Part shown: positions 14,801-26,066 of the stretch, piece after piece
Position numbering within the stretch: position 1 is the stretch's first letter
Layout of the letters: every line of letters starts with the position of its first letter
Source: Buxus sempervirens
Lineage: Eukaryota > Streptophyta > Magnoliopsida > Buxales > Buxaceae
NCBI GenBank assembly: GCA_947561395.2
Contig: OX387184.1
Span: 5,766,001-5,830,000 of the forward strand
DNA length: 64,000 nt
Direction: 5' to 3'
Made by a program: the position numbers and the translations under genes
Notes under the pieces: generated by a model
What the model was told of the DNA's origin: nothing
Seen by the model: the letters and a program-made list of their open reading frames with translations, nothing else
Database searches by the model: none

Positions 14801-16323
14801 TATAAAAGCATTTAACATGCTTTGACTTAAGATATGGTGAGAGCTCTTTATATACAGCTCGGCTTGGAAGGGTGCACAACCTTTTGCCCCACATCAGTTA
14901 GGAAGAGATCTCAATTCCAACCCAGATCTATGCAAGATCTCTCTCACGTCCTTGGTTATACAGTCCAGCCCAAAGGGCATGCGACGGTTCAAGTCATGGT
15001 TTGAACCAGTTGAACCCTATATTACACGGACCCTTTATAAAACCTCAAAGTTCTCGTGTCGATATGACACGACATGGGTACCGGTACAGGATCTGTGTCA
15101 GATCCTTCTCCCTGCTTTTAGACATGACACTGTAAAAAGAAAAATTTTAAACCATGTCACAGTGAAAGAAAGGAGAAGAAAGAAATAAAGAATAGTGAGA
15201 GAGAGGAAGTGGAGGTGAGTGACAGTGAGAAGGTGCAATGTTGCCCTCCTTTGTTTAAAAAAGAAAAAAAGAAAAAGAAAGAAAGAAGAGAGAGGAGAGT
15301 GGAGGAGGGCGACACTGCGGAGGGGGCTCACTGTCGCCCTCCCCTGTTCGTCTGAAAAAGTGTGGAAGGAGAAAGAAAGAAGAGATATATAGAAAGGGAG
15401 AGAGGGCGGGAGGAGGAGGGGGAGAGAGAGAGAGAGGGTATACCAGAGAGAGGAGAGTGGAAGAGGGCGACAATGAGGAGGGGGTGCACCGTCTCCCTCC
15501 TCTGTTACTCTGAAAAAAATAGAAAAGTAGAAGAAGAAAGAAAGTAGAGAGGGCGAAAGGGGGAGGGGGAGGGAGGACGAAGGAGACAAAGTGAAAAGGG
15601 AGAGGGGGAGCATACCTGGGTTGTCTTCTTCGTTGGTGGCGGGAGGGAGCCTTTCTCGACAGGAACGAAGGGCATATGCCCATCGTTTATAAAACGAGGG
15701 TATAAGTTGAGGTGTAATTAGGGCGGATTGGGTCGGGTTATGAGAGTTCGAGCTCAACCCAATCTATAGGATTTACAAGCCCAAACTCGTCGTTGACCCG
15801 CCCTTACCAAAACTCACTAAACCCAAACGCAACCCAAACATTATTGTTTTAGTTCGGGCTGGGTTCAGGTTGGCCCAAACAAAACGTAAGATTTTGAATT
15901 TTTTTCAATTTTTGTTATAATTACAAAATGTTTGAATATCATTCATTAAATTGTCTATCAACATGCTTTTATGTTTGTTTGTTATAAATGCAAATGTCAC
16001 AAATTCCTCTTGATTTGTCCCTTGAATTTGGGAAAAAAAAACACTTAATTAATTTATTTCTGTAAAAATTTTAAAATATAATACTAGCTCACTATATTTG
16101 TGGTTTTGTACAATCTTTCTTGTTGAGTATGTGCTCCCAAATATTACATTCATTGTAACATATATATATATATACGTGAGTATAAAATTATTTATTTGAC
16201 AAAAATTCATAAACTTATTATCACATGTTAATAAATTTATGTTTAATAGTTGATTGCATAAATATAATAACAATATAAAAGGAAAAGAAAACAATGATAC
16301 ATATACATACAAATAAATATTCA

Positions 16324-16376
<53 letters not shown>

Positions 16377-18785
16377 TTGGTGGAGTTTTATACATATATC
16401 TATATGAGAGCGTGTACATAAAGTCAACATTAACTTCAGGATTTTCGGGTTGTATAGCTTGAACCCGAGCCCAACCCAAACTCAACTTCGGGCTAGAAAT
16501 GAAACCCAACCCAAACTCAATGCTTACTTCAGGCTCTTATTTGGGTTGGGTTGGGCGGGCATTGGACGGTCCGGGCTAGATTTACAGCTCTAGGTATAAG
16601 CCCTTCTTTTTATAACTATTAAGAGCATATTTAATTTTATAAAAATAAAAAAGCTATAACATAATTAATATAAATATAAAATATAAGAAAAAATGGCCAT
16701 AACAAGATGCCCTTCTTCTATAAAAATAATATATTTTATACAATACAAATATATAATGAATATACAATAATACCTATATATATTATTTTTGAGTTGAGAA
16801 AATATATGTATATATATATATTTATAGGATACTGGAAAACTTATTTTTAGCCGAGCCCCAGTATCCATATCCAAAATTTGGACACTTTTCAGCCTAGTCC
16901 CCATATCCTAAATTTTGAGGGTCAAAGGGATCCGACTCCTAGACACGTACCCGCACCTGACACCCGTACCCGCATCCATGTCACATAGGTTGAACCAGAG
17001 AATCTAGGTAGTTAAATATTTTAATGGTAGATTAGACCCTTTTTAACATAAAAGTTTAAGAGAAGGCTTTTGATTTGAGTTTAAATATGAATCATTTTGT
17101 TTGGTTTTAGGATTTAGAAATCTGATCAATTACAAATGTATATTGTAAACCCAACTGGAATCACTGGATATTGGTCACATATAGATCCAGTTAGATCCTA
17201 TCTGTAATCAACACATTGATAGCCATAGTTGGACCAGTGATGTTTGTTCAGTGATTGTTTTCAGTATTGCTGCTCTCTCTCTCTGGCAACCAGTGCTGCT
17301 AAGCATGTCTTGATTTTCCCTTTTTTGGTGGTCTACTGAATTATATCTTCCTGATTTTTGGTGAATCAAATAGCGCCTTAAAATAAAATAATGTTATGGT
17401 CATACCGACCTGCAGGTGCAAGTGTATATGTGAATCCAATATTGAATATTGTAATCTAATGATCTGTAGCTCAATATTTTGCATGATTATTGATCCTTCA
17501 ACAATGAAGATGTACAGGTGCAAAAGAAACTATAACGATTTTTTGATGTTCAACACTTTAGCCAACAAAGAAAATGATCTTCAGTACCTTTGGTTTGTTC
17601 TTGCTAATTAGATGCTGTGGAACTTGTTGACAAGAAAAAGTAACAGATGGTGTCATGAAAACACAGTTCTTGAGATATGTAGATGATATATCACCTTCTT
17701 GATAGTCTTTTAAGGTACAGCTATCTGACTAGCCAAGTTATTTTTCTATCGTCTTACTCCTTGAAGGATTAAGCTTCAGAACAATTGCTGTCATATGTTT
17801 AAGAAGGTTGTCTGCGAATGCAGTGGAGTTCATGGCAACATAGCAAAATATGGTTGCGCTTGCCAGAATTATTCAATGCCATTAACAATAACTACAGGAT
17901 ATCTTTTGTTGTGATGTATTGTTTCTTAGCTTGGAACCCATCTTGAATTTACACAGATAAAACTGATCATAATCTAGTAAGTGGCAGCAAGCATTGCCAC
18001 AAGTTTCCATGTCAGTAACCTTTTATTTAATTATTCTAAATTAACCTTGTAGAGTTGCTCGTGAAGGAAAAGAACGACGAAGAAAATGGGCTCAGAGGAA
18101 AACACCAAAAGGTCCAAAACCATCAGCAGGGAAAGAAAGTGTTGATGTTGCAGAGACCGAACCACTAAATGAGGCTGATCATCAAGGATTGCTTCCAAAT
18201 GACATCGTTAATCTAATTGCTGCTCGGGAAAAGTATGTCACATTCTCCTGTTGCTTGTGTGTGTGCGCGTATGCATGCTTATTTATTCCTTTTTGTGCAT
18301 TTTGCGCGTGTGAGTGCACTTGCATGTGCATGTTCATGCATGTGTGAGTGGATGCATGTGATAAATGTGTGTTTTAAAGAGCTTAACATTTCCTTTGGTG
18401 GGAGCATCATTAAGATAAAGTGTTCCATATGCAGGCAAGTCTTTCTTTCTGATTCTGAAGAAGAAAATATAGAAAAGAAGCCCATGCCAAAAAAGAAAAA
18501 GCTGAAAAGCTCTGGGTGAGGAATCTGTTCCTTTACTTCTTTTGTGAACAACTGAACGTAATACCGCAGTGACCCAAGATAACTTTGTACTAAAACTAAC
18601 AAGTTTAATTCTGGATTCTGATTTTCAGGACAGAACCTGTGATTTTGAAGGACATTCCCCCTGCAGAATGCTTACAGAACTCCTTGGAATTTTTGAAGAA
18701 AAGGAAAATGCAGGTGACAAGGTCGTCATCGGTGTTGAAAAACTCCAATCAAGCCTTACGCCTCATTTCAAGGTGCGGCTTGTGA
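11814..18785 (+). CDS. Small basic nucleolar-type protein, UTP16/BUD21-like
   Basis: Five exons join in frame: 11814-11867, 11998-12050, 18053-18232, 18435-18515 and 18629-18785, all GT-AG, giving 174 residues. The N-terminus is acidic with DDSDAPEELTSAQ, as in U3-snoRNA-associated UTP16/BUD21 proteins, followed by a highly basic KERRRKWAQRK helix. Later come an acidic SDSEEEN stretch, a lysine-rich PKKKKLK that could be a nuclear localisation signal, and a conserved-looking C-terminal KDIPPAECLQNSLEFLKKRK block. The family role would be early 18S rRNA processing in the nucleolus. This is inferred from composition and the N-terminal motif only. The ATG at 11814 is the first in frame after a stop at 11766. 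Intron 2 is 6 kb and contains transposons. Confidence 0.68.
14367..14640 (-). repeat. Possible LINE 3'-end fragment
   Basis: Read on the minus strand, the segment ends in a TATATATATGATTTTC-type stretch, then CATTACCGAT and a poly-A of about ten bases (the plus-strand T run at 14368). This resembles 3' tails of plant LINEs. No coding homology remains and I found no target duplication, so this is tentative. It lies in intron 2 of the UTP16-like gene. Confidence 0.3.
15168..15620. repeat. Purine-rich low-complexity tract (GA/GGA) in an intron
   Basis: About 450 bp in which the plus strand is almost all A and G, with GAAAG, GAGAG and GGAGGG units interrupted by short pyrimidine bursts. A phrase of the type GAGGGCGACA(C/A)TG recurs about three times roughly 150 bp apart, so an older tandem unit may underlie it. 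The long open frames on both strands are compositional artefacts. Confidence 0.7.
15707..16592. mobile_element. Non-autonomous hAT-like element
   Basis: An 886-bp element flanked by a perfect 8-bp target-site duplication GGTATAAG (15699-15706 and 16593-16600). Ends are imperfect inverted repeats: TTGAGGTGTAA at the left and, reverse-complemented, TAGAGCTGTAA at the right, followed on both sides by GGGTTGGG-type subterminal motifs. No transposase is encoded. An 8-bp duplication with TAG...GTAA ends fits the hAT superfamily. It sits in intron 2 of the UTP16-like gene. Confidence 0.75.
16326..16371. repeat. (TA)n microsatellite
   Basis: An uninterrupted TA dinucleotide run of about 46 bp inside the hAT-like element. 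Confidence 0.95.
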
Positions 18786-20218
18786 AGTAAGAAATGGAAG
18801 TTCTGGTTGGAATATGAGGATCCTTTCTTACAGTTTGTTCTTACTTCAATCTTGACACTTCCTTTGTGTAAATGATAACAACTAATTAAGCACCCTCGTC
18901 AGCTCAAAAAACATTGGAGTTCAAACCAGCTTTCATAGGAAATACTAAAAACATTGGAAAATCCGACGGTCCTGCTTCACATCAGGGACTAGTTCCATTC
19001 ACATTTAAAAAAAGTAACCACCCTCCTTATTTTGATTTTATTTTCTTTATTTCTTATATGATGGGAGCAAGCAGTGGTAGGTTGTAGGTGGAACTGCAAG
19101 ATTCTCACTGCAAATGATATTCTTCACTTCTGTTTAAGATATGGACATTAGTGGGGTTCCATCAAATAACGTTTTGCATTCTTGCAGGAATATGTAGGCC
19201 TATGATCTCCATGGTACTAGTCTTCCACCACCTCATAGCTAACAGAAGGTATTTATTAGATGGAAAGCGTCTGCAGCGGTTGGATGTATAACGGTGTTGT
19301 GATTAGTCTGTTGAATTTAAAAAATAAAAAACAAATAAAAAAACCTAATAATCTGTTTTTGTAGAAGAATATATTATTTAAATGGAATAAGCCAATAGAA
19401 GCCGTCATTGCACGGACTGGTTGTAGAGAATACAAAAGAGGGTTTTTTTTGGGTAATGAGAGAATACAAAGAGTTTTTTTTTTTTTTTTTGGTAACGGAG
19501 AATACAAAGAGTTAGTCAAGAGAAAGGTATGAAAACTCTTTGAATTTGATTGATTGATGTTACTAATCAATCATGTTTGGATTAAGACATTTGATTGGTA
19601 AGGTTTTTTTGGTTTTAGAACAATACTTCTGTCTTACGAATGAAATATTTCACTACTTGATATAATTAAAGGTCTTTCCTTTTTTTGGTATATTTATGTT
19701 TCTTTTTGGTTTTTGGCGTGTCGAATTCCTTCTTGATTGATGAGAATCTTTTTAATCAACTTAAAAAAAATAAAAATTCGGACTCAGCTGATGTTCATGG
19801 TAAAGAGAGCCTATTTTAGATTGATTAGAATATATTCTGATAATCCAGTTAAAATCATCTGGTCAAGAAGAGAAGATTACGGTTAATAAGCTCCCTTTAA
19901 CTCCCACTTGGTCCTCCCTTGGAAAGAGGACAATTTTTCTAAAAAACAAAATATATATATTGGGTAAAAACCCTTAGGAGAACATCCGCTGTGCGGTCGT
20001 GTTTCGAGCGTTGCAGGAAACTAATAAATCATTAATACCCAAAGCACACCCTTTTATATACCCTGAAACGAACATTATACCAAAATACAAGCAGTTGCTT
20101 CCATGAGTAACTGTGGTAGTACACAACAACTGTAGTGAGAATGTCATGTGAACTACTGGTGACGCCAAAAGAGAGATGCCAGCTGACGCAGGGAGACCGG
20201 TGGTTGCTGAGGCAACGG
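18786..20218. other. Intergenic, with a small poly-T tandem repeat
   Basis: 3' flank of the UTP16-like gene and of the convergent small minus-strand gene. Between about 19424 and 19515 a unit of the form GAGAATACAAAGAG followed by a T run and GGTAA recurs three times, with T runs of different length. Nothing else coding was recognised. Confidence 0.5.
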
Positions 20219-20518
20219 TCATGTGGCTCCGCCTGACCGCTTGTGCTCGCGTACCGAGACCTTTCCAGTGCGAGACGAGAAGGCCCAGCTCCGGAGAGCT
20301 TGGACAGCGTTGCGGAGCTTGTTTACTCGCTTACGATGACGGATACGCCGTAGGACGGCGTCCTTGTCATGGGATTCAGTGGGATGTGCAGGTTTCAAGT
20401 AGATATGGGTTGAGACGTCTTCTGGCGCTACAGGCCCTTTTCGATCCTCCCTGTGAATTATCATCTTCTCGGCGTCCGAGAACGAAGAGGGTTCGTTTTT
20501 GGAGACTACGAAAGCCAT
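20219..20518 (-). CDS. Small single-exon plant protein of unknown function
   Basis: Encodes 99 residues starting MAFVVSKNEPSSF. An in-frame ATG lies 156 bases further upstream, but it is on the far side of the TATA box and its extension is proline-rich and low-complexity, so the inner start is preferred. The first half is acidic/neutral. The second half holds a strongly basic helix, RRIRHRKRVNKLRNAVQAL, that could be a coiled or amphipathic segment, and a Ser/Arg-rich tail. No membrane helix or signal peptide is visible. A clear TATA box 58 bases upstream supports a real, compact promoter. I do not recognise a named family. Confidence 0.65.
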   Translation of the reverse strand: MAFVVSKNEPSSFSDAEKMIIHREDRKGPVAPEDVSTHIYLKPAHPTESHDKDAVLRRIRHRKRVNKLRNAVQALRSWAFSSRTGKVSVREHKRSGGAT

Positions 20519-20576
20519 TTTCAGCGAGAGACTAAAAGCCTTTAAGCGTAAGGAGGACAACAATTGGGGCGGCCAC

Positions 20577-20584
20577 CTTTTATA
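20577..20584 (-). promoter_or_regulatory. TATA box of the 99-residue protein gene
   Basis: The minus strand reads CTTATAAAAGG, a canonical plant TATA box, 58 bases before the preferred ATG. A start site about 30 bases downstream would give a 5' leader of roughly 30 nt. Confidence 0.65.
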
Positions 20585-20900
20585 AGAGGTTCCTGCGAGG
20601 GGTGGTGGTGGTGGTTTGGTCGGTGAAGGATCTTGAAGTGGTTTCGACTTTCGAGAGTTGTGCCTTAAACCCAATGGTTTTTGCCGGAAAAACTAGGGGT
20701 GGTTTTTTGCCTTTTTCTGCACTGACCGAGTTAGCCTTTAAACGGGACGAATCCACGAGTTAGGAATGACCCATCACCCTGCTTTACATCCATCAATACT
20801 TAATATATAGAGCTCTGCTTGACATTTTATACCTAAATTTCTTCCCCCCTAATTGATTGCCTCAAACTAAAACAATTAAAATTTGAACCAGGAAATTTAC

Positions 20901-21021
20901 CTGAGGACAAGAATCTGCTCCAGCAGCAATGGCAGCATCTACTTCCCTCAGTACACTCTTCCAATCACCAATCTTTTTGGCATCAGAACATCTGCTCACA
21001 TGCCTCTCCAATACTTGCAAC
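20901..21021 (-). pseudogene. Orphan exon of a TTL-type TPR-thioredoxin-like gene
   Basis: A 121-bp exon with intact AG acceptor (GCATAG) and GT donor. It encodes a segment with CSDAKKIGDWKSVLREVD and AAIAAGADSCPQ, the signature I remember from the middle TPR region of plant TTL proteins (tetratricopeptide-repeat thioredoxin-like). No neighbouring TTL exon was found: downstream lies the small unrelated gene and upstream the transposon gene. It is therefore a gene fragment, perhaps captured or moved by the adjacent Mutator-like element. It is not a working gene by itself. Confidence 0.7.
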
Positions 21022-21522
21022 CTATGCATGGGCTGGAACTAAAGGATGAGATTCATAAAGAACCCATTTCCTTTGCAAAAAGGCAGTGGTGGTCACGTGG
21101 GTTCAAATTGAGATGTCTGAAACAATATAATCCTTCATTATGCACAAACATAGTACAAGAAGCATATGATTAAAATAAACTTCAACATATTGAGCAACTG
21201 AAAGAAAGAATTACAAATGTCCAAACAAACTTATTCATTGGTATTATGATGTGAAAGGGGGAAAAACAAAAATATAATAGTATACGAAACATTCACTTGG
21301 GAGCACCATGCTACCTGTAGCCTTTACTCCCAAATGATAACTTGATGGAGATTTCACAAAGCCAGTCTTCTTCCTCATTTTGCACCTGGACCTGCATTCA
21401 CAGACACAAACATTGACTTAAGTAACTATAAAGAACAAAGACGAAACAAAACCAAGTTTGAATGACAAGAACAGTAAGCACATGTCGTGAAGTATTTATA
21501 CAATTCTACTACGACTATGTAC

Positions 21523-23279
21523 CTACAAGACTTGGTTCTCGGAACCAGGTCTAGTGCGGAACATACCATCTTGCCTACCCATTTGTGATACATAAGCGAT
21601 AGCCATCTTATACTCGTCTTGCATCATGCGCAATGATGCACGCATGCGATCCAAAACTTTTTGGGATGCCTAACAACAAAGTATTCATAATTTAGAACAT
21701 TGTAAAACATGTCAACAACGCCGATGACCAACGTAGGGGGTGACAAGTCTTACCGGATCAATCCCTGGAATAGGTCCTTCATCAACATCTCTATCTCCTT
21801 CCTCAGCATGCACCGTGAGTGCCACCACCTGCATCGACTACACTATATTAATAGTCCATCCACAATAGACCATGAAGAATATGAAGGGGCATATAAAATG
21901 ATGGTTTACCTCCCCATTGCTATAGCTGCCCGCTGATTTTTCAGCCTTCTCCCGTGCCTTCACACGATCGTCGTCCCACCACCCCAGACGTGGCGTTGGA
22001 CGACTTGATTCAATATCACCAACGCGTACAACTTTATAGTAGAAAAGCTGAAACACGACATAAAATATGGGAAGTCATGGTGTTTTCAGCATATACTTGT
22101 CGCCTTGAACCAATACAACGAAACAACTAAAAACAAATCAGAGACGAACATACCTGTAAAAATAGGAGGCATCCACCAATGTTGGTTTTTTTTTCACTCG
22201 ATATTTCACAATTTCATTAAACAACACATCAAGTACAAATGCACCCCAATTGTACTGCCCAACCCTACTAATATTAGCTACGGCATACAAAAAATGAAGC
22301 TTCACGTGTGGGTTCGAATCCGGGCATAACAAACATCCCACAAGAAATAGTACAAATGCCTGTTGAAAGGCATGGCCGGACCCTAGAGTGGCCAATCTGG
22401 ACTCTATATCGTTTAGTGCTATGCCATGCCTATCAAAAGTAAAGCTTGCACGAAGCTGGGCAAGCTGCTCAATGGGACCATCTATGACAACCTTGGGCCC
22501 TTCGCTCCTAAGGCCCAAGATGGTACTTACAGCGGCGGGGGTAATGGGGACAACCGAGGAACCAATCCTCAAACTACGACTATGTACATCGATGTGGTCT
22601 ACTAACCAGGCGCAAAGCTTCACACATAGGGATGTGCAGCGCATCTGGAGAAGAGAACCAAATCCTATCTCAACAACTACACGTCGCTGGTCCTCGTCAA
22701 GCGAAGTCACGAAATGCACAAATCGCTTTGGGGAGCATCTTGTTCCCAGAGACGCCTACACTTAGACCAACATGTGTTAGTATAACGCAACTGCATACAA
22801 AACATTCATAATGTTCAAGAAATCAAGTTATACCTTTCCTCTTATTTTTCCTGTTAGAGTCGGGGCCGCTTCCAACCACTCTGTCCTCCTATCATTGTAT
22901 AAATCTTTGTACTTCTGCTTCGCACCATCATCCATTGCTTTCCATAGCCGTTGTGCCTCTTGGGTGATCTACAAAATAGTGATGCAACTATATTTATTAC
23001 AATTGACACTGTAAACATTATCAACTAATATATAGCACTTTAACCAACTCACCGTCGTGACATTTATGGAAGACCTACTCTCCCGAATTGTTTTAAGGTA
23101 CTCATTTCTGTAAGAAGTAAGCATAACATTAGAAATCCACTTAGTTCGGGTTTGGAGAGTAAAACAACAATGCTTTATCAGTTTATACTTCATCACCTGA
23201 ATATGAGGAAGGCGTTGGCAGGACGCGATGGGCCACTAGAAGAACTACCGGACACAACATCCTTCTTGTTCTTACCCAT
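21523..23279 (-). CDS. HMG-box plus plant-mobile-domain-like protein (transposon-associated, one frameshift)
   Basis: Seven exons in consistent phase: 23197-23279, 23053-23107, 22834-22968, 22154-22755, 21910-22047, 21754-21828 and 21523-21669, all GT-AG, about 411 residues. Residues 18-90 form an HMG-box-like unit (SRPANAFLIFRNEY, then RLWKAM and KQKYKDLY), closest in style to MATA-type HMG boxes. The next part, with FVHFVTSLDEDQRR, TPAAVSTILGL and NWGAFVLDVLF, resembles the plant mobile domain/DUF1985 group found in Mutator-like elements. Exon 4 carries a one-base frame error in a run of nine A (22186-22194). Frame on both sides is otherwise coherent, so it may be decay or an assembly error. 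It lies about 460 bp behind the transposase on the same strand. The function is unknown; DNA binding is inferred from the HMG box. Confidence 0.72.
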
Positions 23280-23738
23280 TATTCAGCTGCAACTAAAATA
23301 ATATAACTCACGGATACTAAAACCAAGGAAGGTTAGTAGTAATTACATACCAGGTAAGATTACAAACACAAACAGTCATAGTAAGGCAACATTACAACTA
23401 CCCTAGGTCATAATAAACACAAAAACATGTTTCACAATGCAACTAACAAACCACCAACGTTGGCAGTAAAATATGTTTCACAACCAACATATTTCACAAT
23501 GTTACTAACACGACTATGTGGCCAACTAGTTCTTCATAAAACAGTAATAAAAATAAGGAATCGTGGGGTTGTTGATCAAATCTTGCCACATACTACGACC
23601 CCGAGCAAAACACATCGCGCCAACCTGCAAATTAGACGTCGGTAAGTCAAAGTTAATTACAGGCTACAGCAAGAACTTAGATGCATGAATAGATGTAAGG
23701 TGGACTACAACAACCTGCACATTATACCATGCCAGTCT

Positions 23739-26027
23739 CTATATTGAAGCTCTGCAACTTGCTCGGTTGTGTTCAACACCCTTGCATCTGGAACAATGAA
23801 CCTGTCGCTTGTCTTGGAATTGCGATTCAATGCGCTTCTGCTTAGGGCGCCCTGGACGCCTTGCTGTCTTTGGTGGGAACGAGATAGATGGGGTTTCACT
23901 TGAATCTGCTACGGAAACCACGTCGATGTCCTCAACCATGGGGAAGTCATGTGTTGGCACAGCATGCATCAATTCGTCGTATATCAACCCTTGCGTTGCC
24001 TTGTGGTAGCATAGGTTGACAAAGTCATACACATTGAGCCTTACCAAGTTCAGGACGGCACATGCGTGTGCATAAGGAATGCCCACCATCTGCCACTGTT
24101 TGCACATACACTCACGACGGGTTAAATGCACCATGATATAGATCTCATCACCTCTAACTTCGTATTTGTGTTGCCCACATTGAATGACACCCAGCCCCAA
24201 TGCTCTAGTGAGATTCTCCTGAATCTTGGCATCAATTCGACCACCGACATTGGACGCCCACGTGTCAATACAACTCCGCTTCCTCACCAATAGCTCTGTC
24301 AGCTTCACTCGATGTGCATCAATAAACCGCATTACAGGCAATTTCCTTTCTTCCACCATCCAAGCATTGAATGATTCCGCTAAATTTGAATTCAGCTTAT
24401 CCCACCGTTTCATAGGGAACAATGAATTGGCCCAATGTTCGGGCCCATTTCTCCTCACCCAATCAGCTAGGTCAGGTGCATATTCATGCATGGCAGCCAA
24501 TGCCTTATCGTAGTCCCGAGGGAGCCTTGCGTAAGCAATATCATCAAGTAACCGTAAGGCAAATTTCTTTCCCTCCCTCAAATGAAAGGATCCAACGAAT
24601 TTACTAAAGTTTTCCTTCAGATGTCGAAGACAATGAGAGTGGTTCCTAGCGCCAAAGGTAGCACTTACTGCAGTTATAATGCTTTGATTCCTATCACTTA
24701 CAATGACTAAATCCTCTCTGACATCTATGGATGACTTAAGAAGTTGTAGAAACTACATCCAATTCTCATTATTCTCAGCACTAACAATTGCAAAGGCAAC
24801 TGGAAACATGCCGTCATCAGCATTGAGGGCTGTAGCAGAAAGCAACGTGCCCTGGTATGGCCCGCTGAGATGACTTCCATCAATGAACAGCAGTGGTCTG
24901 CAACCGACCGCAAATCCCCTCAAGGAACAACCATAAGCAATAAACAATTGCTTAAATTTTCCATCTTCACTTGCTGCCCAACTTGCCATTGTGCCAGGAT
25001 TGGTCTCTTGCAGCCGTTCACACATCCATGAGATGAACTTATAAGACTCCTCCACATTACCATCTATCCTCTGTTTCGCCTTTTCCTTGCTCCTCCAACA
25101 TTGCTGATATGTCAATGGCATTGCATGATCATGATAAAAGTCCTTGCCAATTTGTCGTGGCAAGTAACTTGGAGTGTTCCTAATTGTCCTCTCAATCACA
25201 CCCGAAAGCCACTTCGTTCTCACAACCGGTTTCATAGACAATTGCTCTTGGGCTGAGTGTTTATGCTCCTTCACAAACTTCATCACCCTCATAAAACTCG
25301 TATCCCTCACACGTCTTGCAGTTACCTTCCAAGGACAATCCGTGCCTGCACAACGGACACTAATGTATGCTGGAGAATTTTTTTCATCACATATTCAAAC
25401 CTATTGGCAATGGCATGCTTGTACACTGCTTCTCTAAACTCCTTAGGGCTCTTAAATATCTGGTCGACCTCAGTAATTGCATCCTGCCACAGGCTAGATA
25501 CAAGCGGACCTCTACTGACTTCAGTGCAACTTTCAAGAAGCGGAGTCTCCCGATCCTCTACTTCATCGTCATTGCACGGAAGTACGGAGTGACCACTTAA
25601 AGGTACACTCGTCCTGAAATTACAAAATATATGACTATCATTACATGTAATATGGAGGAAACATAATCCCATGTACGGTTAATGAAAATTACCTCTGACA
25701 AGTGTCTCTTTCTTGTGATGATCCTTCATCATAATAGACATAAATGTTGGCCCAACCCTCGTTGTAGCGAAATAGGTACGATAACGCATCTTGATCAGTG
25801 AGTGCCAGTAGAACGCTCTTGTCAAACTTGACTGAGTACTTCATACTTACACTCACCAGGGATATATTCAATAACCGACAAACAGTTTCAACTACCTCAG
25901 TATAATTCATGTTGCTATTTAGCTCAATACCCTTACTACTTCCCCCACTATACCCCATTGACCCATCTTCCTTCGTGATTACTTGTCCTCCAATGTGACA
26001 AAAACAGAATAGAATCTCACCTGACAT
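23739..26027 (-). pseudogene. Mutator-like (MuDR-type) transposase, decayed
   Basis: Two exons (25693-26027 and 23739-25613, GT-AG). Domain order is typical: an N-terminal PB1/MuDR-like region, the Mutator DNA-binding region (CAGTDCPWKV), a MULE transposase core with the first Asp in FIDGSHLSG and the second in VIVSDRNQS, then a SWIM zinc finger and a CCHC knuckle (CSRCKGVEHNRASC). Lesions: a frameshift in a seven-base A run (plus-strand T at 25378-25384), an in-frame TAG at 24753-24755 where the family has Trp, and Tyr instead of the third SWIM Cys (GIPYAHAC). It is unlikely to make active transposase. Confidence 0.9.
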
Positions 26028-26066
26028 TGTGCACTGTCCAGCGAATTGAAATATTAAATTCTTCAT

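Larger units (their letters stand above)
21523..26066 (-). mobile_element. Core of a two-gene Mutator-like element
   Basis: The transposase and the HMG/mobile-domain gene are read in the same direction with a 460-bp gap and share the same type of decay, so they are taken as one element. Some MULEs carry a second gene, so a two-gene layout is not foreign to the group. I could not identify terminal inverted repeats or a 9-bp duplication by eye, so the outer limits are only the coding limits. The orphan TTL exon lies just beyond the 3' side. Confidence 0.6.

Noticed and set aside
15098..15757. Long minus-strand ORF of 219 residues rich in Ser, Leu, Phe and Pro
   Set aside because: It is the complement of a purine-rich low-complexity tract; two frames are open and the composition is repetitive.
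21300..21395. Possible minus-strand exon with AG acceptor and GT donor after the HMG/mobile-domain stop codon
   Set aside because: The encoded peptide is short, two frames are open, and it does not match TTL or the mobile-domain gene.
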